Shown piece after piece: positions 52,854-63,230 of a DNA stretch of 64,000 nucleotides. The DNA comes from Chaetoceros tenuissimus (lineage: Eukaryota; Bacillariophyta; Thalassiosirophyceae; Chaetocerotales; Chaetocerotaceae). Location of the stretch: NCBI GenBank assembly GCA_021927905.1, contig BLLK01000045.1:682001-746000 (forward strand), given 5' to 3'. A program made the position numbers and the translations under genes. Below the pieces are notes generated by a model. It was not told the origin of the DNA. It searched no databases and was given only the letters and a program-made list of their open reading frames with translations. Every line of letters starts with the position of its first letter. Within the stretch, counting starts at the first letter, position 1.

Positions 52854-53356
52854 GAACAAAGCGAATAGTTCTGATGTGTTATGCTTTTGAAAGTGATCTA
52901 AAAGTAAATACTTTCCTTCAGTTGTTTAAAATACATACAGTGATGAGCAGTGAGCATCCATGAGCAACATCCCTCTATCTGTGTGTGTGGGAAAATCATT
53001 GGCTAGGAATGTGTTCAAACGGCAGATGCAACCGCTCCATTTCTCTTCATTTTTCATAAACGCTCTCCAATAACATTCCTTTCCAAGTTACAACAGTACC
53101 CACGGACTCATTTCCTTTTTTCAAATCCAACGAAATAAATAATTTAGCAACTTTTATACATTTTCGTCAAGGTTGTTACAAACATTAAAAATCTTTTCTC
53201 ATTTAATTTACTATTCATCTAAGATTGTCAAACCTTCAAAAATATAGCTTTTTCATTTATCTAAGCAGCCATTCTTAGCAGCTATTGCAATCTAGACAAC
53301 AATTTTCCCAGTGATACAAAAAATCGAAGGTGTTGAAATCTCAAATCATTTGAGAT
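52854..53356. other. Gene-free spacer downstream of phosphate carrier
   Basis: 503 bp; MYG1 promoter plus 3' UTR of the phosphate carrier. No gene seen. Confidence 0.4.
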
Positions 53357-54562
53357 TTACTCGTTAGGGTTGTGGAAGTGGAACTTGGATGCTCCAAGTG
53401 CGTTCATAACAGTGTCGAAAATTCCGAATTGTCCTGCGGTAAGGGTTCCGATCATTACACAACGTGGGATAAGTCCTACAGTACAAAGATTGACGAATCC
53501 AACCTCCTTTGCGATATTAGCAAGACGCTGAACCATAGGTCCATCTCCTCCAGCTCCTGCCTTGTTAACCTTGGAAAGAAGAGTATCGGCAGGGTGGGAA
53601 ATAATAGCGGAAGCAACTCCCGCAATTACACCAGATCCAAGGGAAACGGTAATATTAGTTCCATCGGAGCAATCAGCTGGAGTCTTTCCCATGCTTCCGT
53701 AAATAGCATCAGCAGCAGCTCCCTGAACTGCGAACTTAGCCATGGTGTATGGAACTTGCTTTGCAAGAATAGGTGCAAGTCCAGCGTAGAATCCTCCAAC
53801 TCCCTCAGCCTTGAACATCTTTACAAATCCATCAGCAAGTCCGTCACAGAATTCTGGATCAGAAACGGAACGGATACGTACAGCCTCAAGAGGACAAAGG
53901 AAGATATCTGCAATACACTCAGCTCCTGCTGCAGCTCCAAGGTAAATCTTGGTCTTGTTCTCCCATGCCTTCTCTTCTCCCATGCTCTCAACAGCCTTAA
54001 TCTTGAAGTATTCTACTCCTCCGAACTTGAACCATCCCTGTACGAAGTATCCAGCAGCGGTTGCTCCAAGTCCAGTGGTAAGAGCCATAGCTCCCTCCTC
54101 TGCAACAATTTGACGGAATCCTCCAACAAGTCCCTTATTGTACTATCATTGCAGGTAAAGAAGGTTAGCATTAATTGTAAAAAAGAATAAGGATGCAGCT
54201 GTTTCCTATATCTATGGATAATAGCATCACAATTTCATTTTCAATGAAAATGACGACGGGAGTTCTTGTCATTGCAATGCTATCCTCTATGCTGTAATCA
54301 TTTCTCTAATCATTCAGAGAAGATATTTATCCTTTCGATATAGTTTTACAGTTTCCACTCCTCCTTGATATTGAAATTTCAATAGTCATTCACTAACCTT
54401 TACAGGGTCAAGCTGAACACGGGTCTTTACAACATCCACAGGGGTCAAAGCTCCGTGGGTGATGGAACAACAGATACCTCCTGCAGCAGCTCCCTTAAGG
54501 TAGTAAATAAGGTCATAGTTCTGCTTAGCAGATGGTGCGAGAAGTACAGATCCAGTAGTCAT
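53357..54562 (-). CDS. Mitochondrial phosphate carrier (SLC25A3/PiC)
   Basis: Two exons, 54398..54562 and 53357..54142, with a 255 bp intron (GTTAGT...TAG), the longest here; 316 residues. The splice joins VQLDPVK to YNKGLVGGFRQ. The three mitochondrial-carrier signatures are PVDVVKTRVQ (P-x-D-x-x-K), PLEAVRIRS and HPADTLLSKV, and the Gly-rich KGAAAGGICC starts helix 1. GWFKFGGVEYFKI matches the phosphate carrier. It imports phosphate with protons for ATP synthesis. Codon use is that of a highly expressed gene. The 5' flank holds duplicated purine/pyrimidine hairpins. Confidence 0.93.
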
Positions 54563-55157
54563 GATTGCAAATAGTGAAATTAACGTAAATCTTGAGAAAG
54601 AATAAGCAAAGTGATGGATAACAAACTTTCGCTTTATCCTGCCTCCGCTCCTGCCCGTTCGTTTTACGTGTTTTGTTCTTCTTTGGAAGCTGGGAGAAGA
54701 ATCTAAATTGAATGGCCTAAAATCGATCGCTAAAAAAATCAGAACGGGACGTGTAGAGAAAAAGAAAGGGGAAGAAAAGAGAGAGTCTATCTCTTTTCTT
54801 TCCTTCCCCATCAGTTTCAATATTCAAAAAGAAAAAAGAAAGAGGAAGAAAAGAGGGAAATAGTCTCTTTTCTTTCCTTCTTCTCTTCCCTTTCTTTCCC
54901 CATCAATTTCAGTTTCGAATTCAGAATTCAATGCTTAAATGTCCTAATCCCGTTTCATTTTACATGAATTTTGGCTATTTTATATTAATTTAAATGAAAA
55001 AATGCCGTTCTGAAAATAAAATGTAAAAAAATGAATCTGTTGAATTGATTTGAACTCTTTACAAGTCTAGAAAAACAGTAAACAATTAGTGAGTGGATGG
55101 AATTCAGTCTTGTTGAAGTAAAAAAATTAACTATTTTGGTACTAACACTGGCGGGCC
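54563..55157. promoter_or_regulatory. Spacer upstream of the phosphate carrier
   Basis: 595 bp between the phosphate carrier start and the stop of the small Cys protein, both on the minus strand. It holds the purine/pyrimidine repeats (54761-54920). The rest is AT-rich. Confidence 0.4.
54761..54920. repeat. Duplicated purine/pyrimidine-rich hairpin region
   Basis: Copy A (about 54769-54812) is a GA-rich arm followed by its CT-rich near-complement, with TCTAT between. Copy B (about 54843-54903) repeats the pattern with extra CT. Both end in the shared string CCCCATCA(G/A)TTTCA. The arms could form hairpins or triplex DNA. It lies 200-360 bp upstream of the phosphate carrier start. Confidence 0.65.
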
Positions 55158-55551
55158 CTACACCTTTTTCTTAATCCAAAATCCCTCCCTCTCGTCATCC
55201 ATACATTGCATACACGCCGTAACTTTTTGTCGGGATGAGGTACAAGCCATGAAGTGTGTTACCAAAGTCTCTCTGCAGAGCTCTATGACTGCGAGAAAAC
55301 AAATATATATACTACGGTATTCTATTCTTAATTAAATTGCATGAAATTCAGAGGTACTAACTTGGCATTTCTTGACAGCCTTTTTGTGTGCACCTCTCAT
55401 TTCTGCTGATTGCAAGGTAAACGAACGCAAGAGCAGAAGCAAGCAGTGCACCTCTCACATTCAAAGAAACCATCACTAATGCTGTTGAGTAACTACCTAG
55501 GTATAGATTACAGCTATAGGTGCTGCTGCTAAGGTATGTCACTTCCGACAT
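55158..55551 (-). CDS. Small spliced Cys-rich one-TM protein, unrecognised
   Basis: Two exons on the minus strand, 55362..55551 and 55158..55288, with a 73 bp intron (GTTAGT...CAG) splitting an Ile codon; 106 residues. Exon 1 starts at ATG and holds a membrane segment at about residues 22-48 (TALVMVSLNVRGALLASALA). Exon 2 carries C-RETLVTHFMAC and TACMQC; six cysteines lie between residues 54 and 89. The open frame through both exons and the standard splice sites support a real gene that is too short to show in simple ORF scans. Cys spacing recalls mitochondrial CHCH-like small proteins, but no family is recognised. Confidence 0.6.
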
Positions 55552-55642
55552 AGTCAACAACTACCCTCAAGAGAATCACTGATTGTGAAGCACCACTAGG
55601 TTTAATTTTGGATATCAAATCACATCATGTGCCAAAGAGAGT

Positions 55643-55936
55643 ATGGGCACTTGTTTTATATACTCTTCGAAACATGGGGCGCAGGTAGAGGGATTTATTA
55701 CATTCTTTCAGAAAGATTTTGGCGACACGAGTAAATATTGCATCACAAGTTTGGATCAAGTGAAGCGTATTGTTCGCCCAACCGATGTTCCAGATACCGG
55801 TATGCTTTGTGATCTTCTTTGGTCGGATCCAGATAAGGATGTCAACGGATGGGGACATAATGATAGAGGTGTTTCTTTTACCTTTGGAGAAGATATCGTA
55901 TCTCAGTTTCTTGAAAAGCATGATCTCGACTCCTAA
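55643..55936 (+). pseudogene. PP1-like phosphatase catalytic fragment
   Basis: An ATG frame of 97 residues. Residues about 37-97 are a near-perfect copy of part of the type 1 Ser/Thr protein phosphatase catalytic subunit: [38 protein letters not shown] and [12 protein letters not shown] then FLEKHDLD. The metal and phosphate residues of the N-terminal half (GDxHG, GDxVDRG, GNHE) and the C-terminal third are missing, and the first 36 residues are not phosphatase. A stop follows HDLDS at once. It cannot be an active phosphatase and is best read as a gene relic or partial duplication. Confidence 0.8.
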
Positions 55937-56480
55937 TTCACAAAGGAAATCTTGTTTTCTTCAGTGGAGAAAGTTTATTTTGGAACTATCCAGGTGGACA
56001 AATAGACCTATTCAAAAATGCATTTGGTGCCGAAGACGTCAAGAGAAGATACAAGTTTCAACCTGATGCACGCATAAAGACTGACGAAAACAAACATGAA
56101 GAAAAGAAGAAGACAACCAAGTATGATGATATTCAAATAATTTATGATGATTCTGGAGATAGAATCTTATATCTGGAAGGATCAAGTAGTTCCAGTCAGC
56201 AATACAATGAGCACTATGACTTACCAATTGGTGTATATGTACTAGAATTTGCCATTGACGAACGTAGTATGGACCTTTTAGTGAAATACTTCAATACGTA
56301 TCAAAGTTTTACAATTTAGGCTTTAGCTGGAGAGGTATCAATGGAGTGACTGTTCGCAGGATATAGCCTGGAAGGTTTACAAGCACAGATGGTCTTTGGA
56401 ACCATCGTTATATTGGCGAGAGATGACAAGAAAACTTAAATCCTCCAGAACAAATGCAATAGATATAATCTAAACAGGAA
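55924..56480 (+). other. Orphan coding-like remnants after the PP1 fragment
   Basis: A 132-codon frame without an ATG runs 55924-56319 (includes [21 protein letters not shown] and YDDIQIIYDDSGDRILYLEG; ends QSFTI). Another ends near 56474 (DIAWKVYKHRWSLEPSLYWR, an F-box-like tail pattern). Codon and residue use look protein-like, but there is no start or shared frame with the fragment. They may be exons of a mis-assembled or decaying gene. Confidence 0.35.
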
Positions 56481-56551
56481 TTGTAATATTGTCAAAAAGA
56501 TTGATTGATTTTCTAATATCAATATTCATACAAATACTTTACAATATAAAA

Positions 56552-57796
56552 TTACAAAATGCGAATATTACATACTCTTCCTTCAATGCGAACAAGATGA
56601 ATTTGAGTGTATCTGTCCATAAGTCCAGTCCTACCAAGTGTGATTTCGAAAACAAAATCTGGAAAGACTGGTTCCGGACAAACACGAAATCTTTGCAAGT
56701 GTGGTAGAGTATTTGGAGGAAACAGGATGTTATCCCCCATTTCCATCCCCATCTTACCGAAGAGATAAACAACTTTTCCCTTGAGTTGCCCATTTCGAAA
56801 GTATCGTCGGCTAATAGCATGGCGTATTCCAAATAGAATACACTCGATAGGGTGTAGAAGCCACCAAGAGTAGCACACAGAAGCAAAAGCTGCGAGCATG
56901 ATTACAATGATATTCCGAAGATGAAAAACATGCCACAATCCTTTTGTATGAAGATCCATTTTCTTCCATGGAATTACTGCTTCTTTCTTTTTCCATTTCA
57001 TCATTTGAGATAGTTTCAAGATACCCAAATGAAAGACTAATAGATCATACGGATTGCAATTTCTTTCTGGATGGCTTTCGTATAATATACGCAGAAAATA
57101 ATACATTTCAATTTCTTTTTCAATCTTTTGCATTCCCTTTTCATCATTTTCGTCATCACATTTGGCAAAGACAGAATTCATCTCTCGAATAGACGGCATC
57201 TTGGAAGGATCCGTAATGGGTTGAACACCAAGCTCTGCTGCTATTTCTGCTGCTCTTTTCATTGCTCTTTTGGATAGCTCTTCCGATTCTGAAGAAACAG
57301 GAGGTAAGTCTTCAGGACAATCAGGAAGCTCTCCATCGAAGCTCTCTTCTGCAGAAGTATCCTCCTTTGGCCGCTTATGTTTCTTTTGTTCAAGCTCAAG
57401 TGCCTTTCGTTTTTGATGAAGATCAGTTCCAGGACGGACGATACCATTTTCCTTTTCTTTCTGGAGTAATGCAACAGCATTTGCAATATGAGGAGGAAGA
57501 CGCTTGCGTTTCTGCTGCTTTTGAGGAGCAGAAAGAAGTCCAACACCAAGAGGAAGAGTAGTATGAAGTCTAGCGACAGGAGGACAAGGTATAAGACGAG
57601 CTGGAGGAATACAAGCGAATTGTCCAGCATTGCGAGTTGTCGAAATGGAAGAGTAACCAGTTGAAGAGTCGTTTTCTTTGGAATTGGTAGTGTCGTTCAA
57701 GGCATTTCCTTGCCTTCTTTGTGATTGCAATGAGTTTTTCTGAGACGGAGGAGCTTGTGAGGGATCCTGCCTCCCGTTTGTAGATGAAGATGCCAT
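56552..57796 (-). CDS. Unrecognised protein with one membrane segment
   Basis: Start at ATG 57796 (414 residues). The N-terminal 200 residues are Ser/Gln/Lys/Glu-rich with KRKRLPPH and KRPKEDTSAEE (nuclear-type basic patches) and a Pro-rich stretch (PPARLIPCPPVARLH). A helix AMKRAAEIAAELGVQPITDP and PSIREMNSVFAKC follow. Residues about 300-330 contain IIVIMLAAFASVCYSWWLL, a possible membrane segment, and a basic C-terminus ends with NIRIL. No family recognised. The basic head and a late membrane helix could suit a nuclear-envelope protein; conjecture. Confidence 0.62.
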   Translation of the reverse strand: MASSSTNGRQDPSQAPPSQKNSLQSQRRQGNALNDTTNSKENDSSTGYSSISTTRNAGQFACIPPARLIPCPPVARLHTTLPLGVGLLSAPQKQQKRKRLPPHIANAVALLQKEKENGIVRPGTDLHQKRKALELEQKKHKRPKEDTSAEESFDGELPDCPEDLPPVSSESEELSKRAMKRAAEIAAELGVQPITDPSKMPSIREMNSVFAKCDDENDEKGMQKIEKEIEMYYFLRILYESHPERNCNPYDLLVFHLGILKLSQMMKWKKKEAVIPWKKMDLHTKGLWHVFHLRNIIVIMLAAFASVCYSWWLLHPIECILFGIRHAISRRYFRNGQLKGKVVYLFGKMGMEMGDNILFPPNTLPHLQRFRVCPEPVFPDFVFEITLGRTGLMDRYTQIHLVRIEGRVCNIRIL

Positions 57797-57980
57797 GCTC
57801 ACTTCAAAGATCAAATGAATTTGAATTTCATTGCAAGGATGAGAAAGATCAATTTCAAACTTCTTCGAAAAGCAGTAAGTCTTGGAGAGTGTCGACAGAT
57901 GGGTGGAATGGTGGGACTGAGAATTCTGTTATCTCAGCCGCCTAGCCAAATGACATGCAATTTGAGCTAGATAGCCAATA

Positions 57981-58007
57981 AGGGGCCGCCAGCCCCCCCG
58001 CCCGCCA
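57981..58007. other. GC-rich patch in the spacer before the duplicated-domain gene
   Basis: A 27 bp G/C tract (aggggccgccagccccccc then gcccgcc) in otherwise AT-rich DNA. Compositionally similar to the patch at 42545-42600. Confidence 0.4.
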
Positions 58008-58125
58008 TGTAATTTAATCACACTCTCCCTTTTTTTAAAAATGAACTGATTTTGATTTTTATCATTTACAATTTGATAGTAGAAACACGTGAACCCCACC
58101 CACCAATTTGAACACCTTTGCAAAC

Positions 58126-58965
58126 ATGGGACGAGGAAAGAGAGACCCAAGAATGGACAAAGCTGTTGCTGCTCGACTTTTGAATCCAGAATTGAGTACA
58201 TTTGAAGCACTACTTGATGGAGGTTACGTCTTTCGCGACAGAACAGAAGGCCAGAAAGACACAGAAGTTTTGGATAGTAATGGGATTACTTTGACAAACC
58301 GCAAAGCTCACCTGAATCGTCGTCTTCGCCATTTACAAAAAACAGAAAATCCCAATCGTAAAGACACAAGAATGGACAAAGCTGTTGCTGCTCGACTTTT
58401 GAATCCAGAATTGAGTCCATATGAAGCACTACTTGATGGAGGTTACATCTTTGCCGAGGGAGCAGGAAAACTAAAAGGACGAAAAAGGGGAGACAATGAC
58501 TTTACTATTTTTGATAGTGATGGAAATTCTTTGGGGCAGCTCAAACTACAGCTTCATGGTCATTTATCAAGAGTAAAGAAACTGCTTTCAGAAGCAGATG
58601 ACGAGGACATGCCTGTTGGAGCAACTCCTCCACTAGTTGATTCACATTCTACTGATGATCAATACATGGATCATCAGTCTACTCAACCAATACAAATCAA
58701 TGCAAATGTACAACTAATTTTGACAGCTACAAACTTAGCACGCCAGGTTGTGAATAATCAAAAGGTGATTGGAAACTTGATTGAAATGACACCAACTCAA
58801 ATTGAAGTACACAGTAGAAAACAGTCTGCTATTCTCCATAGAAAGGAAATAGAAGAAATTGGTATGACACCTTACATGGAAAACAAAATTCAAATTCAGA
58901 CCGACGCCCTTGTACAAGCTCATATGCTAGCTAGACTTGAGGAAGGTATATCTATTCTCTATTAG
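58126..58965 (+). CDS. Protein with a recently duplicated N-terminal motif
   Basis: Start at ATG 58126 (280 residues); the TTG at 58108 is not used. Residues 8-35 and 85-112 are nearly identical (RMDKAVAARLLNPELS, then (T/S)-(F/Y)EALLDGGY(V/I)F), and the DNA copies match for about 90 bp with few changes, so the duplication is recent or gene-converted. Each unit ends with a DSNG/DSDGN-type loop and a basic LR-RLRHLQK helix. The C-terminal half is helical with NVQLILTATNLARQVVNNQKV and KEIEEIGMTPYMENKIQ. Similar MDKAVAARLLNP motifs occur in diatom proteins; function unknown. Confidence 0.75.
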   Translation: MGRGKRDPRMDKAVAARLLNPELSTFEALLDGGYVFRDRTEGQKDTEVLDSNGITLTNRKAHLNRRLRHLQKTENPNRKDTRMDKAVAARLLNPELSPYEALLDGGYIFAEGAGKLKGRKRGDNDFTIFDSDGNSLGQLKLQLHGHLSRVKKLLSEADDEDMPVGATPPLVDSHSTDDQYMDHQSTQPIQINANVQLILTATNLARQVVNNQKVIGNLIEMTPTQIEVHSRKQSAILHRKEIEEIGMTPYMENKIQIQTDALVQAHMLARLEEGISILY

Positions 58966-59798
58966 TGTTACAGGAACATTTCAGTTTTTCAAGTTCTTAT
59001 TTTGAGTAAAGTGCTTGTTTCGAAATTCCTTCATCTATATCGATCAATCCTAGTTGCAATGATAGACGATAGAAACATCACTCACCGTAGAGCATTGGCT
59101 TTAAGGGATCATAGTCTGTAAATTTGCTTTTCTCTTTTTTGTTTGTGATTGTAGAATAGATTATAAAATAAACATAGACTTCATACTTGTAAGAAAATCA
59201 TCTTCACGATTTTGATTCCTTCTTCAATTTTCATAAAAGGGGAAAGAAAGAAAATATTTTGAATCCAACGTACCTGGGAAGTACGTACATAACAGAAAAC
59301 TAGGCCATCACTCAGCCATCAGATACCACCGGTACTTTACTGTCCCTACTTTTTGAACAAATCTTGAGTTCTCTATTGAAACTACTATGGTAGTTTATTC
59401 ATGTTGTTTGTGATTACATTTCATACAAGTTCTTGTCATTAATTTTATAGATACCATCAAAGGAGAAGTGGAAATTTCAACTTGTTGAAGATTTTGCAAA
59501 AAACGGCGTCCTCATCAGATCCACTAAAACATCGCATTCAGTCACTACGTGAAACACTCACACTTTCTGCAGAGCAGAAGCAATCCATCAGAATACAATA
59601 CATATTTTTGTTTCTCACACAATTCAATACATCATATTCAAACTTCAAGATATAACACTCTCTATAAAACCGAGAAATATAGGTATGGACAAGTAACGTT
59701 GACCATCACAAAAAACATATTTCAATTACATTCGTATATTTTCAGTCCTATTCCACCGAAACGATATACTCGCTAATTAATTGTATATCAAAAACAAA
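58966..59798. other. Gene-free 830 bp spacer
   Basis: AT-rich with TACGTA motifs (59270-59290). A 75-codon frame at 59549-59776 lacks an ATG and is not called. Confidence 0.35.
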
Positions 59799-62700
59799 AT
59801 GGATCACTTGAATCATCATTGCCCGCACAAAACGAGCCAAGCTTTCATGAGAAAAGTCGCTCATGATGATAATAAAGAAGGTCAACAAAGTGATTTCAAC
59901 CAATCTTTGCCACTTGCAACATCTCAAATACATGACCAAATTTTGAATCATGAAAGGAACGAAAGAACTAGCTCAAGTGCTGCATGTTCTCAATCCTGTC
60001 ATCGGAGACGCAAGCAAAAACGAATGTGCCGATACTCCACATTTCATACAGCAGCCATAGCTTTCATTATACTTCAGGCTCCATTTACGTCTAGTGCACA
60101 TTTTTCACCTATACTTCCAATCATATCTTCATCCTTTGTCTCAAATCACTGCTACGATAGCTCATATTGCTCGGATAAAAATGCCAATGAAAAGAAATCT
60201 CACCAAAAATTAAATACACGTGTAAATGGCGATTTTGAATCAGTTTGTGGCTTTGGACGTATACTATACAACACAAAAATGGAAACTGAAGCAGATACAG
60301 AATCAATGTTTCGACGAAAGCGGAAGAGATTCCTCAGATCTATTCATTATCGCCCTGTACGATATGATTTTACATCAATGAGAAGTTCTTTACTCGATGA
60401 TGAAGTTATCACTACTACAAATTCAAGTGATAAAAGTCTGCTATCAATTGATCCAATGGTTCCTGAAGAGGAAACGTATCTATCTCTTATGAGGGAACAA
60501 GATATCAAAAGAAAATTGACACAAGCTATCAACACTGTGTGGAAAATGAATTCTAATGAGACTACAGATATGAATGGAAACGATTCAATAGATGCCGTAA
60601 GTGGGAAGTTGGAAGTAAATCCAGGACCTACAAAAAGAATAACGATACGAAATCTTTGGAAAAGAAGACATGCAAGGTCGATAGAAGAAGGAATTCGTAG
60701 AGAGAGAACAGAACCAATCACAACTGAAGAGCAATTGACTAGTGTTCTTGGTGAGACAACTCAATCTAGCCTCGAAAAGGATGGCAGCGAACCTAAAAAA
60801 AGAAAAGAAAGAAGATTTGCAGCCAGAACTATCGCTGGTCTGATTAGCGCTCTAGCCGAAGAAGCAACTGGTCTAGAAGTCGAAGTCAATGCTCGAAATG
60901 ACACGCCATTTTGGGGTAAAGAAATTGATGATGTACAAATAAACTTTTCACGTTTAGGTGTAAATGCCTTAAGAATGGGCGGTCTCGATGAAGCTCTGAA
61001 TGATGTCTCCCAAGAGCTTTCGCCGTCTGTGAAAGAATCTATGGCTGATTCAATAGAGCAAGAAGCTAGGAAGGTCTACAGAGATGTTGATTTCAATGAG
61101 CTAGGCAGTGAGAATGTATCCACTAGAGCTAGCGACGATATTTTTGATCTCATCGATGTTGATAATTCAGGAGCACTTGACGAAGAAGAATTGACTAGAG
61201 CACTTAGTATAGCCTCTGGTCTTCCTACTGATAGTGACAATGACAAACCATCAGAAGCACTATCCAAGCTTGCGTCAAGGCTTGTCAAAATCTATGATAC
61301 GAATGGAGATGGAGTTGTCGATCGTGAAGAATATAAAAGGCTGGTGAAAGATATGTCTGCCGTTCGAAAATCTCAGAAAATAAAAGAAAAAGAGCGTGAA
61401 GAAAAGCGACAAGAAAGGCTTGAGAGAAAAGGAGGTTTTCACCCTTTAAAAATGGTAAAGTCAATTGGTCACACACTACAGAAATGGACAGCAAAAGATC
61501 GAATGCATGAAGACGATTCAACACAAATCGTAGATGAAAAAGTGGTTCAAGGCGAGAACTTTTTGAATGCTTTACCGAAAACGAATGGGAGTGGAATTGA
61601 CTTTGCATCTGCAGAAGACATTTCAGATGAGACCGTAATAGATACTCTTTCAAAAGGTGAAGGTTCGATAGTATTTACTGATCTCAAACTAGATCTTAGA
61701 CGATTGCTCTTTGGAGCAGTTCCACTTGTCAAACACGTAAGTAGGATGCAATGCCTAAATTGATAGTTTGATGTAATTTTGGACTAACATTCGTACCTCT
61801 CTCAAGATTACACCTGGCGGACCATTGATTCTTGAGCCTTTCACAATGACATTAAAAGGTTCGTTCACGAAGGAAGACATGTTGGAGTCCGTATTGTTAG
61901 ATGATGGCCTTCGACGTCTAGTTGCAAGAGCTCTACGTCGTCGGGTAAGGGGTCTGAGAGATTTACTCGACGGAGCTGTATTTTACGGAAGGACATGGAA
62001 CATGGCAAGCACGCAAGCTCCAGTAGTAGAAGTTCCCAAGTTAACAAACATTGAATTTGATGACAATGATAAAATGATCATTACCGGAAGTGCAAAGATT
62101 AGAACATCACCTGATCAACCGATGGTTGAAAACTCATTTAAACTTCGAACGAAAATTGGTACACGGGAAAACGGTCAATATATAAGATTGGAGGAGCCGG
62201 AGATTGCACTAGTTTTGGAATGCCCAAAGGCTTGGGAAAGAAATATAGTCTCAGCTTGTAAGAACTTCAAACTACCGATACCAAAGCGACCTGAGCCATT
62301 ATACCAATTTATTCCTTTAGTTTCTCCAATCAAAAAGACAGAACAAGATGGTTTTAACCTTGGAGAAGACAATAGAATCAAATCAATATTTGTGAAGGAT
62401 GGTGCGCTAAGATTTGAACTATCATCAGTCCTTCGTCCTGGCCGTTTCCTTGGTAACCATTATCTTGCCTTCACTATTCCAAATAGAACTTTTATTGTGA
62501 CAATGGATAGAATAAGAGAAGGTATTAAGATGGCTAGGCAAAATAAAAGAGAGTTAGAAAGATCAAAAAGAGAATCGGAGCTTAACAAGAAGAAGCAAGC
62601 AAAGGATGTATACAAAACAGCTGTTGCTCAAGCGTTGTCTTCATCCACAGATGTCACATCTACTGCTGAGAATATCGACCTTTCCTTCAAAAAAGAAATT

Positions 62701-62922
62701 GAAGAAGACCTATCGTTCCTTGAAAATGAGGCCTCCCAAGTCAACGAGAGTGTTGTTAGCGATGAAATAGTTCCAACGAATAGACCAGGATTCTTTGGAC
62801 GATTCCTGGAAGGCTATCTAGAGGCTGCAAGAGAAGAAACAGAGAACGAAAGAAACGAAAGGCTTACAACAGCAATCAGCGAATTTTTCAGTCCGGTAGA
62901 TTCAGATGACATGGAAACTTGA
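59799..62922 (+). CDS. Large EF-hand protein with signal/anchor
   Basis: Two exons, 59799..61736 and 61807..62922, with a 70 bp intron, phase 0; 1017 residues from ATG 59799. A hydrophobic stretch (FHTAAIAFIILQAPFTSSAHFSP) lies about 85 residues in, preceded by Met at 60024, which would make it an N-terminal signal peptide; which start is used is uncertain. Two EF-hands lie at about 450-540: DVDNSGALDEEEL (loop 1) and DTNGDGVVDREEY (loop 2), both with canonical Ca2+ ligands. Before them is an EVNARNDTPFWGKEIDDVQI...LGVNALRMGG segment reminiscent of LmeA/DUF2993-like lipid-binding proteins, and LMRLDLRRLLFG...KHITPGGPLILEPFT after. A second domain in exon 2 has basic helices (RRLVARALRRRVRG). 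Probably a Ca2+-regulated membrane or plastid protein. Confidence 0.72.
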
Positions 62923-63230
62923 TAAAACCAATCATCAAAGCACGTCGCACGATAAATTAAAGATATGATTTTACTTTGTCAAAATTGGACAAATAAAGCT
63001 TTCTTGATACAGTAAGAAGAAGAGGTGCACCGTGACAATATCATATTGCTACTATTTCTATTTCCAATTAGGGGTATACAAATGGTAGGCTAGAAGTGAA
63101 AATTGTGAGCAGTAATAAAAAGCAAAATATTATGAAATTATAAATGAAAATTGTCAAATGCAAAAGAAAACTTTATAAGAAATATAGGTACAATAGATGG
63201 AAAACAGCAAAATCGTGAAATGTTCTTTGT
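62923..63230. other. Convergent spacer
   Basis: 308 bp between the EF-hand gene and the minus-strand unknown; AT-rich, nothing found. Confidence 0.4.

Noticed and set aside
53372-54190. 272-codon plus-strand frame opposite the phosphate carrier
   Set aside because: Ser/Cys/Asn-rich antisense shadow of a conserved carrier gene and crosses its intron.
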